A DNA stretch of 35,731 nt from a virus, in IMG/VR virus record IMGVR_UViG_3300031772_000135, positions 1-35,731 of that record. One strand, written 5' to 3'. Of the stretch, positions 1 through 6,988 are shown one piece after another. The translations under genes and the position numbers were made by a program. Under the pieces are notes generated by a model. It was not told the origin of the DNA, did no database searches, and saw nothing but the letters and a program-made list of their open reading frames with translations. Numbering within the stretch: position 1 is the stretch's first letter; each line of letters opens with the position of its first letter.

Positions 1-172
1 CATGGTATTTGGCACAGCGGTTGTCATCGGTCAGTTGATCGCATTGTTTACGTTTCGCATCCCAGGTGCCGAAGGGGCACGCGGACTTCCGGCAGCACAC
101 CCCGCACTGGACGCAGGGCACGGAGGGCGGCATTCCATCGCCGCCCTGGAATAGAGGCAGAGGTTCATTCAC
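1..172 (-). CDS. Cys-rich small protein, 3' end outside window
   Basis: A minus-strand reading frame starts at a GTG (172-170) that shares one base with the stop of the upstream gene (TAGTG), a coupling typical of this genome, and stays open for 57 codons to the window edge. The product is rich in cysteines: CVQCGVCC, then SACPFG, then further Cys residues spaced like metal ligands (KQCDQL, NRCAKY). The layout recalls small zinc- or iron-cluster proteins, but I do not recognise the family. The C-terminus lies outside the window. The start is a GTG and no ATG occurs nearby in frame. Confidence 0.55.
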   Translation of the reverse strand, partial: MNEPLPLFQGGDGMPPSVPCVQCGVCCRKSACPFGTWDAKRKQCDQLTDDNRCAKYH

Positions 173-504
173 TAGGGCGGGTGGTTCGGCTCGCGCCGGG
201 GATTGGGGGGTGGTGGTGGTGGTTCTGCTTCAGGACGTGGCCCCGGCAGCGGATTGTCAGCAGGCAATTGATCGCGGGGCACTGGACCTTTTGGCCCGAA
301 GGGCAGGTTGCAATCGACCCACGCCTGATAGAATTCACCAGCACGCGCTCCTTGGGGCAGATGGCACTCAAGGTAGCCCATGTTGTTTACGTGGTCGTAA
401 CCTGAACCACTCACTGTCCAGCCAGCCCTGGTCAGCGCATCCTTCACCATGTCGCGGTGCGAACTGGGTTTCACGGTTATCAGAATCTTGGCTAATTCAC
501 TCAT
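172..504 (-). CDS. hypothetical protein with proline-rich C-terminus
   Basis: 110 residues. The first 75 or so look like a compact folded domain (MSELAKILITVKPSSHRDMV at the start). The last 35 are a proline-rich tail with a run of seven prolines. The ATG overlaps the stop of the preceding gene in an ATGA arrangement, which supports the start. Not recognised. Its stop overlaps the GTG of the next gene by one base, so the small genes here are probably translationally coupled on one transcript. Confidence 0.6.
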   Translation of the reverse strand: MSELAKILITVKPSSHRDMVKDALTRAGWTVSGSGYDHVNNMGYLECHLPQGARAGEFYQAWVDCNLPFGPKGPVPRDQLPADNPLPGPRPEAEPPPPPPNPRREPNHPP

Positions 505-773
505 ATTTTAGCGTTCAACAGGAATTGGAGCACGACTCGCACGCGGGCCAGGTCATTGCGGATCGCGGCCAGGGCCGGGCCGTAGCGTGTCTTGGGCACG
601 GCGCTCTTGAGCACGATGCCCATGTCGCCCGCTTCGACCGTCTTGCCTCTGAGATGATTCGCAAGGAGCTTCCTGGCCAGCGTCCGAGTAAGAAGGGCTT
701 CCTTTTCGGTGCGAATCATCACCAACCCGAATTGGGGCGGCGGCGAGCTATAGATTTTCAGTTTCTTTGGCAT
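501..773 (-). CDS. small basic hypothetical protein
   Basis: 90 residues beginning MPKKLKIYSS, rich in Lys and Arg, with no membrane segment and no cysteine motif. It overlaps the next gene by 4 nt (ATGA) and the previous one by 16 nt. Many small genes in this region begin MPK, which may reflect a shared preference in initiation context. No function can be assigned. Confidence 0.55.
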   Translation of the reverse strand: MPKKLKIYSSPPPQFGLVMIRTEKEALLTRTLARKLLANHLRGKTVEAGDMGIVLKSAVPKTRYGPALAAIRNDLARVRVVLQFLLNAKI

Positions 774-1018
774 AGGTTATTTAAGTGTTCACTTGGTGTC
801 CAACCGCATTTGAGGCACTTCTTGTCGTCGCCAAACTCATGGGTGCAGCACATGCTGTCGGCGATGGGGCCGGTGTAGCTGCGCACGCGGGCGTATTCCA
901 TGGCTTGGCGCACGGCGTCGCCGTGGAGTTTGTGTCCGCCCATGTCCTTGGTGTTGAGCAGGATGTGCCAGAGCTTGCCCTTGGCTACGACCGAGATTTG
1001 GTTGACTTCACTGTCCAT
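758..1018 (-). CDS. small protein with C-terminal zinc knuckle
   Basis: 86 residues from the ATG at 1018. The C-terminus carries CCTHEF then KKCLKCGW, a probable zinc-binding knuckle. The frame is also open from a GTG at 1072 that overlaps the upstream stop (GTGA). I prefer 1018 because a good sigma70 promoter (TTGACA, 17 nt, TACATT) ends 7 nt before that ATG, which would give a leaderless or nearly leaderless mRNA. Function unknown. Confidence 0.6.
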   Translation of the reverse strand: MDSEVNQISVVAKGKLWHILLNTKDMGGHKLHGDAVRQAMEYARVRSYTGPIADSMCCTHEFGDDKKCLKCGWTPSEHLNNLCQRN

Positions 1019-1025
1019 ACGCGAA

Positions 1026-1054
1026 AATGTAAACGATAGCGACTCCAGTGTCAA
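1026..1054 (-). promoter_or_regulatory. sigma70-type promoter, near-leaderless
   Basis: On the minus strand TTGACA (1054-1049) is followed by a 17-nt spacer and TACATT (1031-1026). The -35 is a perfect consensus match and the -10 matches at four of six positions. Transcription would begin at about 1019, on top of the ATG at 1018. Confidence 0.6.
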
Positions 1055-1068
1055 CACCCAATGTTCAT

Positions 1069-1794
1069 TCACAATTCAGTTCTATATCCGTGGTCAGTGC
1101 GGGAAGCTACGTCGTTTTCTTCGGGCGCGGCCAGGAGCTTGGTGCCTGCGATGGCCGCGAGCTTGATCCAGCCGCGCTCGCAGGCGAGGAGCTGGTGGAT
1201 GCGGGTGCGAAGTTCCCTGATCTTGTCCAGCATCCCTAGCATCGTGGCCCACCGATCCTCCGTCCAGGGCACCCAATAGGCTTGATCGCCCCGCCGCCCC
1301 GGCTCTACCAGGGGCCAGGTGATGTCCGGGCTGGCCGGGCCGGGATAGAAGTCCTGGGCGTGGGCGATCCGCTGCTCCATTAGCTCTTGTTCCGGCATGG
1401 AGTATTCGGATTGCTCCATTTCGGAGTATGCTCCACCCCGGATAACGAGGCTGATGTTGCGAGGCGCGACCACCCAGGGCGCTTGCACCCATTTCTTGCC
1501 GTCCCAGGCGATGTAGCACCGCTCCAGGTAGCAGCGGATGTTGGAGCAGTTCTTGAGGTTGTTCACCTGGTCGTCCGTGGCATCGAAGTTGACGACCATG
1601 ACGGGTTGCCAGTCAAGCGCCGACATGGCCCGCAGTTTGATGTGCGCCCATTTGCGGACTTCGGCTAGGGTGATGTTGTCGAACTCCTCGCCGCCATACT
1701 CGCAGGAGAAGATGCCGGTCTTCGGGTCGAGTCGTATCACGGCCTTGAATGGGCCATGGCTGATGTCCTCAAACTTTTTAATCTTGCGCGGCAT
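1069..1794 (-). CDS. hypothetical protein, 241 aa
   Basis: Starts MPRKIKKFED at the ATG at 1794, one base after the preceding stop. The open frame extends further upstream, but that part overlaps the neighbouring gene and looks non-coding. The protein is soluble, Trp-rich in its C-terminal half and has no recognised motif. Its final codons (giving SRTDHG) are written by a copy of the dispersed CCCGCACTGACCAC motif, which suggests that the motif was fixed for DNA or RNA reasons and the C-terminus tolerates it. Confidence 0.6.
   Translation of the reverse strand: MPRKIKKFEDISHGPFKAVIRLDPKTGIFSCEYGGEEFDNITLAEVRKWAHIKLRAMSALDWQPVMVVNFDATDDQVNNLKNCSNIRCYLERCYIAWDGKKWVQAPWVVAPRNISLVIRGGAYSEMEQSEYSMPEQELMEQRIAHAQDFYPGPASPDITWPLVEPGRRGDQAYWVPWTEDRWATMLGMLDKIRELRTRIHQLLACERGWIKLAAIAGTKLLAAPEENDVASRTDHGYRTEL
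1090..1103 (-). repeat. dispersed motif CCCGCACTGACCAC, copy 1
   Basis: An exact copy on the minus strand, inside the last codons of the 241-aa gene. It points towards the next gene, 72 nt before its preferred start at 1018 and 18 nt before the alternative GTG at 1072. Other copies are at 8709, 15430, 21704, 27511, 28499, 31684, 31794 and 32380. Confidence 0.7.
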
Positions 1795-1795
1795 A

Positions 1796-1993
1796 TCAAT
1801 GGTTGGTGAGCGCCAGGCTGTAGGCTTCCAGGGCGGCAGCAACGGCCCGCAGGGCGGCACGCTCGCGCTCCGCCTGCTTCTGCTGGGCCTTCTCCGGTGT
1901 CGGTCCCGTCGGTCCCGTCAAGGGTAACGTGGCGAATGCACCGATGAAGATGCCAATAATCAGCCCGACTAGGAAAATCAGTCGTTTTTTCAC
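1796..1993 (-). CDS. small single-pass membrane protein
   Basis: 65 residues. MKKRLIFLVG begins a strongly hydrophobic segment (about residues 4-24), followed by a Pro/Thr/Gly stretch (PLTGPTGPTP) and a charged Ala/Glu-rich helix. This is the layout of a small inner-membrane protein with a short soluble helix, as found in some phage spanins or superinfection proteins, but nothing decides the role. It overlaps the upstream gene by 4 nt. Confidence 0.55.
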   Translation of the reverse strand: MKKRLIFLVGLIIGIFIGAFATLPLTGPTGPTPEKAQQKQAERERAALRAVAAALEAYSLALTNH

Positions 1994-2226
1994 AGTGTAT
2001 TGGTCACTTGGACAGTCCAGCCCTGCCCTTTAGCTGTAAGTGTTTTGCCGGGGCTTGGTGCGTCATGGTTTATCATAATCTCTATGAGGAGCTTGCAAAT
2101 GATGATCGCGGGCAGATGGTTATCCACCGACCACTGCGTCATGGCCATTGGATCAAGCTCGGCATTTGTAAGCGTCCATTGTTCACCTGCGGGCGAGATG
2201 GCGGTTAAGCGCAATTGATCTTTCAT
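1990..2226 (-). CDS. hypothetical protein, tandem paralogue A
   Basis: 78 residues, clearly related to the 78-aa product of the adjacent gene (2230-2466). Both share I-S-P-x-G-E-Q-W near the N-terminus, a central LP plus hydrophobic helix, H-D-x-P-S-x-G-x-T-L-T, and G-W-T-x-x-V-T at the end. Equal length and adjacency indicate a tandem duplication. Function unknown. The shared Trp and Gly positions suggest a small beta-rich fold. Confidence 0.65.
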   Translation of the reverse strand: MKDQLRLTAISPAGEQWTLTNAELDPMAMTQWSVDNHLPAIIICKLLIEIMINHDAPSPGKTLTAKGQGWTVQVTNTL

Positions 2227-2229
2227 GGC

Positions 2230-2466
2230 TCAGTCCAGGTTGATGCCGGTTACCAGAGCCGTCCAACCCCGGTATTTGCGCGTGAGTGTCTGGCCGAGGC
2301 TTGGATCATCATGAAAGAGCACGAAATCTTCGAGCAGGCGTTGCGCGAGCAGAGGCAAGCGGCTATCCGCCGTCCACGCGGCCCAAGCTTGCTCGTTATC
2401 CTGGGCATTGTCAATGCTCCATTGCTCGCCTGTAGGCGAGATGACGGTAAAGCGCAGCGTGTTCAT
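2230..2466 (-). CDS. hypothetical protein, tandem paralogue B
   Basis: 78 residues starting MNTLRFTVIS. Same architecture as its neighbour at 1990-2226 (shared ISPxGEQW, HDxPSxGxTLT and GWTxxVT). Its ATG overlaps the stop of the TOPRIM gene upstream (2463-2466), so the two copies and the TOPRIM gene are probably cotranslated. No known family recognised. Confidence 0.65.
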   Translation of the reverse strand: MNTLRFTVISPTGEQWSIDNAQDNEQAWAAWTADSRLPLLAQRLLEDFVLFHDDPSLGQTLTRKYRGWTALVTGINLD

Positions 2467-3362
2467 AAGTCCTCAGTGATTTCTTTCCACTTGTTGGAGA
2501 CGGCTGTCAGGAGGCGCTTGTGCTCCTCCTCGGCTTCGACGGCGGCAGCCCACTTGGCTGCGTCGCGCACGCTCAATACTTCGTTGCGAATCAGCGTGGC
2601 GATGACTTGCGGCTCCAAGGCATCCAGCTCCCAGGATTGGTCGCCGTGCTCCTTGATGTAGCTTGCGGCCCGGCTGTCGGTGATCTTGGCCGGGTTGGGC
2701 GGCGGGTGATAATGCTCGACCTGGGGCATGTTCAGGGCCAGGCGGCGCAGCTCGATGTCACCCCTGGAGAACTCCTCCAGGCGGCTCTGGATGTCGCGGG
2801 TCATGTCGATGCCCGAAGGATCGTGGTCGCCGAAGTGGAGCACCAGCGGGTTCTGGCTCTGGTCCTTCCGGTAAGCCTTCAGGCGCATGGCGGCTGACCA
2901 CATCTCGGACTGCGACGTGTAGCCACGGCAGGAGAAGAAGGCCACGTCCAACTCTTGGCAGATGCCCTCGATGACGCCCACGAGGGCATCTTTTTCGATC
3001 CAGACTTCTACGCGGCGGGGCTGGCTGGCCCACTTGTCGATGCGGAATTGCTTGGCGCACGCGCTGATGATGTCGCTGGGCGCGTCCCAATGCGAGAGCG
3101 CCTGGAGGTTGCGCGTGCGGTCCACGATGGCGCTCCAATCCACCAACCCGGCCAACCGGGCATCATTGATGACATTGCCCAGGTTCTTATATTCGCGCTG
3201 GTTGTTGGGGATAAAAGCTCTTGACACGAACTGGTAGAATAGTTGCCGGAGGGTCAGCTCGAAGCCCTGGGCGGCGTATTCGGCGATGATGACGTTGGCT
3301 TTTTCGATCAGCGCAGCTCGTTCGGCTGAAAATTTCTTTTTTCTGTAAACGATTTTAGGCAT
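2463..3362 (-). CDS. Spo11/Topo VI-A-like TOPRIM protein (Mini-A type candidate)
   Basis: 299 residues. The N-terminal third resembles the winged-helix catalytic domain of type IIB topoisomerase A subunits: LTLRQLFYQF carries a candidate catalytic Tyr43 after an Arg, as in the R-E-x-Y-Y motif of Spo11/TopVIA. A TOPRIM signature follows: EVWIEKDAL with Glu123, then HFGDHDPSGIDM with the acidic pair Asp179/Asp181 and Asp186. Known members cut both strands with a 5'-phosphotyrosyl link. Stand-alone short forms (Topo Mini-A) are known from phages and plasmids and lack the GHKL ATPase B subunit, and none is encoded in this window. A role in DNA replication or recombination is inferred. A terminator lies just upstream. 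Confidence 0.65.
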   Translation of the reverse strand: MPKIVYRKKKFSAERAALIEKANVIIAEYAAQGFELTLRQLFYQFVSRAFIPNNQREYKNLGNVINDARLAGLVDWSAIVDRTRNLQALSHWDAPSDIISACAKQFRIDKWASQPRRVEVWIEKDALVGVIEGICQELDVAFFSCRGYTSQSEMWSAAMRLKAYRKDQSQNPLVLHFGDHDPSGIDMTRDIQSRLEEFSRGDIELRRLALNMPQVEHYHPPPNPAKITDSRAASYIKEHGDQSWELDALEPQVIATLIRNEVLSVRDAAKWAAAVEAEEEHKRLLTAVSNKWKEITEDL

Positions 3363-3375
3363 ACTATTATCTTAC

Positions 3376-3400
3376 CAAAAACGGGGTTTTCTTTAACCCC
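3376..3400 (-). terminator. rho-independent terminator
   Basis: Directly after the stop of the metallopeptidase gene the minus strand reads GGGGTT, loop AAAGAA, AACCCC, then GTTTTTGG. The 6-bp GC-rich stem with a T-run fits a short intrinsic terminator separating that gene from the TOPRIM gene. Confidence 0.5.
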
Positions 3401-4105
3401 TTAATTTGATTTTTCGTCAATACGTTCCATCGCAATGGCTGCCTGGGCCAGCTTGAGATTGCGCTTTACGCAGCACGACTCGCACAGTGGCGTGTGCTGG
3501 TCCTCCAGCCAGTAGCGGGTCGGGAGCTGGCAATCGGCACAGTTCTCGCATGGCAGGCTGGCGTAGTCGCCCGGCTCCAGGTGGACGGTGAAGGGCTTGA
3601 AGGTATAGCCCATTTCGCGCCGGTAGGCGTCGATGGCGTCCTGCTCGACGGTCTCGCACATCAGCTCGGCGGGCTTCCCGTGGCCGGGCTGCCAGCGGTG
3701 CCACAGCTCGTGGGCGATCAGGCCGACGACGTGCTCCCTCCAGTCCATGTGCCAGAAGGTGGGCATGTCCTTGTATTTGGGATAAACTGAGCGTCGGGGT
3801 TCGGGGTGGAGCGGCCCAATTAAGACCCATGACCTATGGCCTGCGGCACGGCCATACCAGCTTCTCTTGCTCTTGTGCAGATGGAGTTCGGTCGTATAGA
3901 GGCGGCAGCGCCGGATGAACTCTGAGCCGAGATCGCGGAAGGCTTCCTTCTGGATGTGGCGGAAGGCGCAGGCGACCAGGGGCCGCATCCCAGCCCAGGG
4001 CACGCCGACGCGATGCTCGAAGTAGAGCACGTTGAGCACTGTCTTGGGGGCCTCCAAGCCATTCCTGTGTTTCATGGCCGGTGCGGTGATCTTGAGTGTT
4101 TTCAT
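3401..4105 (-). CDS. HExxH zinc metallopeptidase with C-terminal zinc finger
   Basis: 234 residues. LIAHELWHRW holds the zinc-binding HExxH motif (His132, Glu133, His136). A Glu at 151 in ELMCET is placed as the third ligand of gluzincins. The C-terminus (about 185-212) has CENCADC and CESCC, a treble-clef or ribbon-type zinc site. SprT-like proteases combine the same HExxH and zinc-ribbon layout, but the spacing here does not settle the family. Probably a cytoplasmic protease or DNA-repair-type peptidase acting on phage or host protein. It begins MKTLK, and the gene ends at a terminator. Confidence 0.6.
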   Translation of the reverse strand: MKTLKITAPAMKHRNGLEAPKTVLNVLYFEHRVGVPWAGMRPLVACAFRHIQKEAFRDLGSEFIRRCRLYTTELHLHKSKRSWYGRAAGHRSWVLIGPLHPEPRRSVYPKYKDMPTFWHMDWREHVVGLIAHELWHRWQPGHGKPAELMCETVEQDAIDAYRREMGYTFKPFTVHLEPGDYASLPCENCADCQLPTRYWLEDQHTPLCESCCVKRNLKLAQAAIAMERIDEKSN

Positions 4106-4152
4106 CGTGGTTCAACTTTATCGCTGGATTGGGACTGCCATTGGAGGGGGAA

Positions 4153-4332
4153 TCACTCCGGGCAATTATCCGGTGAACAGCACGGACAAATTGGTTGCCC
4201 GCACTTCGGACAAACCATGTATATCCGTTCGGTTTCCTCATTGCAGTGTGGACACTCAGTAATACGATGAGTTTCGATCTCACCCGTAATTTCGTTCAAA
4301 TCGGTCGTCGTCATAATCTTGAGCTGTTTCAT
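4153..4332 (-). CDS. zinc-ribbon miniprotein
   Basis: 59 residues with three CxxC pairs: CPHC, CPKC and CPCC, near-certain zinc ligands. The frame is open from an earlier ATG at 4371, but I place the start at 4332 (MKQLK) because the -10 box of a good promoter (TTGACG, 17 nt, TACATT) ends 10 nt before it and would leave only a few bases of leader. It could be a nucleic-acid-binding adaptor. No family is recognised. Confidence 0.6.
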   Translation of the reverse strand: MKQLKIMTTTDLNEITGEIETHRITECPHCNEETERIYMVCPKCGQPICPCCSPDNCPE

Positions 4333-4342
4333 TCTGGTGAAG

Positions 4343-4371
4343 AATGTAAACGAAATCCAGTCCCGCGTCAA
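4343..4371 (-). promoter_or_regulatory. sigma70-type promoter, near-leaderless
   Basis: Minus strand: TTGACG (4371-4366), 17-nt spacer, TACATT (4348-4343). It shares the segment CGTTTACATT with the promoter at 1026-1054. Predicted transcription start is about 4336, 4-5 nt before the ATG at 4332. Confidence 0.6.
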
Positions 4372-4442
4372 TAGAGATCGTGCAGAAAAGTGAAATTATT
4401 TTTATGCTGCGTAAGTTCCTTGCTATCAGCTATAAGCGCAGC
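4372..4442. other. intergenic region with inverted repeat
   Basis: This is the gap after the glycosyltransferase stop. GCTGCG (4406-4411) and CGCAGC (4437-4442) could pair across 25 nt. There is no T-run on either side, so it is not a convincing terminator. The rest is AT-rich and leads into the promoter at 4343-4371. Confidence 0.3.
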
Positions 4443-5060
4443 TCAGAGTGGCCGAATAGCCAGAATGCGCTTCACCCGGTCACGCCTGTCAGGCTCGTTG
4501 TTGGGGTAAAGCGAGCCGTTGCTGTAGTGAACAAGCGGGGCTTTCTCGATGTCTCCCTGCCTGTAGGTCACTGCCAGATCAATGCTCGGCACGGCAGCCG
4601 ATAGGAAAACCATGTCGCTCCAGTGGAGCTGTCTATTGACCAGCCACGGCGGCACCCGCGAGCTTTGCCAGTGGGCCAGCTCCCAGCAAATCCAGCCGTA
4701 GAAGGCTTGACTACCGTAAGTGCCGCTGCCGCGCTGGAGCGTGTATCCGCCCGGTTGGGGCAGCATATCCGGCTTGAAGTTGTAGTTGATGAGGTCGGTG
4801 TCAACCAGCAGCCCGCCGCCAGCATTTTGCATGGGCAGGTAGCGCAACATGCACATGACGCCAAAGCCCCGATCATGCTGGGATGGTAATATTTCGAGGG
4901 CGCGGCGCTGTTCCTCGTAATTCGGGTGCTGGACCAAATCTTTGCGGTTAAACACCTTGACTTCCCATCCCTGGCGTTCCCAGCTCTTGGCGAACAGCTC
5001 GATCAGCTCTTCGTAGCCCCAGTTGTCGATCAGGGGTTCGTAGTAGGCGTAAACCGTCAT
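4443..5060 (-). CDS. GT-A type glycosyltransferase (DxD)
   Basis: 205 residues from the ATG at 5060, which overlaps the methyltransferase stop (ATGA). The frame is open further upstream, but that part is a shadow of the methyltransferase. MTVYAYYEPLI starts a Rossmann-like half, and LLVDTDLINYNF contains the DxD motif (DTD) that binds the metal and nucleotide sugar in GT-A enzymes, preceded by a helix and MRYLPM-type packing. Small glycosyltransferases of this form transfer hexoses to surface glycans. Next to a sugar-methyltransferase-like gene it suggests a glycan-modification pair acting on phage or host surface material. Donor and acceptor are unknown. Confidence 0.6.
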   Translation of the reverse strand: MTVYAYYEPLIDNWGYEELIELFAKSWERQGWEVKVFNRKDLVQHPNYEEQRRALEILPSQHDRGFGVMCMLRYLPMQNAGGGLLVDTDLINYNFKPDMLPQPGGYTLQRGSGTYGSQAFYGWICWELAHWQSSRVPPWLVNRQLHWSDMVFLSAAVPSIDLAVTYRQGDIEKAPLVHYSNGSLYPNNEPDRRDRVKRILAIRPL

Positions 5061-5692
5061 GGTTCGACCTTCCTCATCCAGCACTGCATGGCCTCGAAGT
5101 GTATCCACCGCACGTCGCCCCACGGCCCATCCAACCGGCCAATCTTCTCCTTCAACCAGGCGTCGAACAGAAACCGGTTGTTCTTCATATCGGTGGTTTC
5201 GGGATTGAAGCTTTGGCCGGGCCAGACCTTGTGGTAGGGCTTCAAGTCTATATAGGTGCAGGCCAAGTCTTCCATGACGTAGAAACCGCCCGGTTTTACA
5301 CGGGGCCAAAGCAGGTCGTGGCTTGCAATCAGGTGGACGACCAGATGGCTGCCGTCGTCCACCACGATGTCGAACTCCTGGCCCGGCGCACACTGGTCGA
5401 GGGCTTTCGGGTCGTCCTGGCTTCCGGTCACGCAATGGATGCGCTCGCCGTAGTCGAGGTTGGCCGCTGGGTCGATGTCGAGGCCCCAAACTTCGGCGTG
5501 CGGAAAATAGTCGCGCCAGGTTTTGAGGGATTTGCCGCCGAGGATGCCCAGCTCCAGGACGCACTTCACCTGCTCGCGCACGGGCGCAAAATAGCGTTCG
5601 TAAACATCAAGGTAGGTCTGCCCCTTGAAGGTGTGGTTGGTGTCCGCCTTGTCCGTGCCATTACGCACGCCGATGCTTTGTAGTTCGCCCAT
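5057..5692 (-). CDS. class I SAM O-methyltransferase, macrocin/TylF-like
   Basis: 211 residues. The N-terminal NGTDKADTNHTF then YLDVYERYF is typical of the macrocin O-methyltransferase/cephalosporin-hydroxylase-like family. The SAM site is VLELGILGGKSLKTW (motif I), GLDIDP (acidic ribose-binding residue) and FDIVVDDGSH (motif IV, metal/catalytic Asp pair). Members methylate hydroxyls of deoxysugars or rhamnose in glycan and antibiotic pathways. It overlaps the glycosyltransferase by 4 nt and the upstream gene by 32 nt. Role inferred: methyl capping of a sugar added by the partner enzyme. Confidence 0.7.
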   Translation of the reverse strand: MGELQSIGVRNGTDKADTNHTFKGQTYLDVYERYFAPVREQVKCVLELGILGGKSLKTWRDYFPHAEVWGLDIDPAANLDYGERIHCVTGSQDDPKALDQCAPGQEFDIVVDDGSHLVVHLIASHDLLWPRVKPGGFYVMEDLACTYIDLKPYHKVWPGQSFNPETTDMKNNRFLFDAWLKEKIGRLDGPWGDVRWIHFEAMQCWMRKVEP

Positions 5693-6308
5693 AAAAGTTG
5701 TGAAAATTACGCCAAAGTTTTCGACTGGGTTTGCCGGGTTTGAAAGTCCATTTCACGGTGCCTTGGGCCGTGCTCTTGTAGTGGTAGTCGCCCGGCCCGC
5801 TCATGTAGCCGGTCGCGTCTCGGTGCCACTTCACCTGGGGAGAGCTGATCCCGTAGCGCAGGGCCAGGCGCAGGGCATCCCCGTGGGCCACGCCATCGGG
5901 CAGGAGCACTGGCACTTCCTGCTCGATTCGGTTTACAAAAAATGTCCGCTTGATCTTCTTGACGAGGACGGTTACGCGCCAGCGGCAGCAGTCGAGGTTG
6001 ATGCAACTCTCGGTGATCCGCACCATGCTGGGCCGGAGTGCGTGGAGGTAGGAGGTCACGACCTCATCGAGCTTGCGCCCCCACAGAAATTCAAGCACGG
6101 GAATGGGGAGATTGCCCCGGCATTGGGCACCTTCGTTGTTCCAGCGCGTGCCCCCGCCAAAGTATTGCTTGACTTTGATTGGGTCAGGCCCCGTTGGCGG
6201 CTTGGGTTCCCAGAGGAACGCGCCGGGTTTGTCCTTGATTACGGACGTGGCTACCTTGAAGCTGGTGCCGTCTTCCAGTTTAACTGTCTGAATTTTGAGT
6301 TTAGGCAT
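5661..6308 (-). CDS. hypothetical protein, 215 aa
   Basis: Begins MPKLKIQTVK. A basic, beta-rich-looking protein with a CCRW cluster in the middle (INLDCCRWRV) and a basic C-terminal tail (RTTKHRRA). No recognisable catalytic motif. The 32-nt overlap with the methyltransferase start suggests coexpression, but the content gives no clue to a sugar function. Confidence 0.55.
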   Translation of the reverse strand: MPKLKIQTVKLEDGTSFKVATSVIKDKPGAFLWEPKPPTGPDPIKVKQYFGGGTRWNNEGAQCRGNLPIPVLEFLWGRKLDEVVTSYLHALRPSMVRITESCINLDCCRWRVTVLVKKIKRTFFVNRIEQEVPVLLPDGVAHGDALRLALRYGISSPQVKWHRDATGYMSGPGDYHYKSTAQGTVKWTFKPGKPSRKLWRNFHNFYGRTTKHRRA

Positions 6309-6309
6309 T

Positions 6310-6549
6310 TTAGTCTCCTGTTTCTTCGAGTTCTCGCCTAAAGGCGAGTTCTTCTTTGGCTGTTGCTGGCCGCAGCGTGTGCTCTGCGTCTAAAAAAGAA
6401 ATCCAGTTCATGCCGATGAAGTCCATAGCGCCCGTTGTCGATCCTGTGCCGTAGTGGTCGATTACCCATCTTCCTGTCCTGCCTTTGAAGCGTCCTGATT
6501 TAACGGTGTAGAAAGCTCCGTGAGTCAAGGTGTTTGCGGGCTTAGGCAT
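6310..6549 (-). CDS. small KOW-like protein
   Basis: 79 residues. GAFYTVKSGRFKGRTG resembles a KOW motif (alternating hydrophobics, Gly, basic, Gly), a small beta-barrel that binds RNA or protein in NusG and ribosomal proteins. The similarity covers about 15 residues only. It overlaps the next gene upstream by 8 nt. Confidence 0.5.
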   Translation of the reverse strand: MPKPANTLTHGAFYTVKSGRFKGRTGRWVIDHYGTGSTTGAMDFIGMNWISFLDAEHTLRPATAKEELAFRRELEETGD

Positions 6550-6988
6550 AGTATTTGTCCAGGTCTTCTTTGCTTAGAACGAAAACGTCCGTGCGAAACT
6601 GGCCACACCAAGCCCACAGCAGCAGGTCTCCCTTGGGGTCGAATTTGGCAACGAGGGAGTCCTTGTCCAGCGGAGTCGCGCCGAAGCCGCACTCGCCACT
6701 GGTTTTGACCAGGATCAGCGGCGAGGTCTGGACATCACGGATTTTGAAGCCCAGCTCATTGATGATCGTGCGGAAGCGCCTGGGGTTGAATCTCAGCTTC
6801 GTTTCGATCTCAACAGTCTTGACGGAGCTGGTGGAGCGCCCCGGCTCATAAGCGGGGTCTTTGTGCTCGGCTTCCGAGATGGCTTCCAGGAGGTCTTTGA
6901 TTGGAAAAGTGGTTATCATGTTTTTGTTGGAGTTGTGGATTTTCTGCTGGACTTTACGGGTGCAAGAACTTAAAAAGCTAGCGGTCAT
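6542..6988 (-). CDS. hypothetical protein, 148 aa
   Basis: The ATG at 6988 overlaps the upstream stop (ATGA). An internal ATG at 6919 (MITTFPIKDL) is an alternative that would give 125 residues. No motif recognised. An internal segment RFNPRRFRTI is basic and the C-terminus ends LSKEDLDKYYA. Confidence 0.5.
   Translation of the reverse strand: MTASFLSSCTRKVQQKIHNSNKNMITTFPIKDLLEAISEAEHKDPAYEPGRSTSSVKTVEIETKLRFNPRRFRTIINELGFKIRDVQTSPLILVKTSGECGFGATPLDKDSLVAKFDPKGDLLLWAWCGQFRTDVFVLSKEDLDKYYA

Noticed and set aside
66-878. Long plus-strand open frame, 270 codons
   Set aside because: Lies antisense to three overlapping minus-strand small genes with coupled starts, and its translation has no protein-like pattern. 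GC-rich shadow frame.
4406-4442. Terminator after the glycosyltransferase gene
   Set aside because: The inverted repeat has a 25-nt loop and no T-run on the minus strand.
5061-5564. Upstream extension of the glycosyltransferase frame
   Set aside because: Overlaps the methyltransferase, which has clear SAM motifs. The ATG at 5060 overlaps the methyltransferase stop and is the better start.
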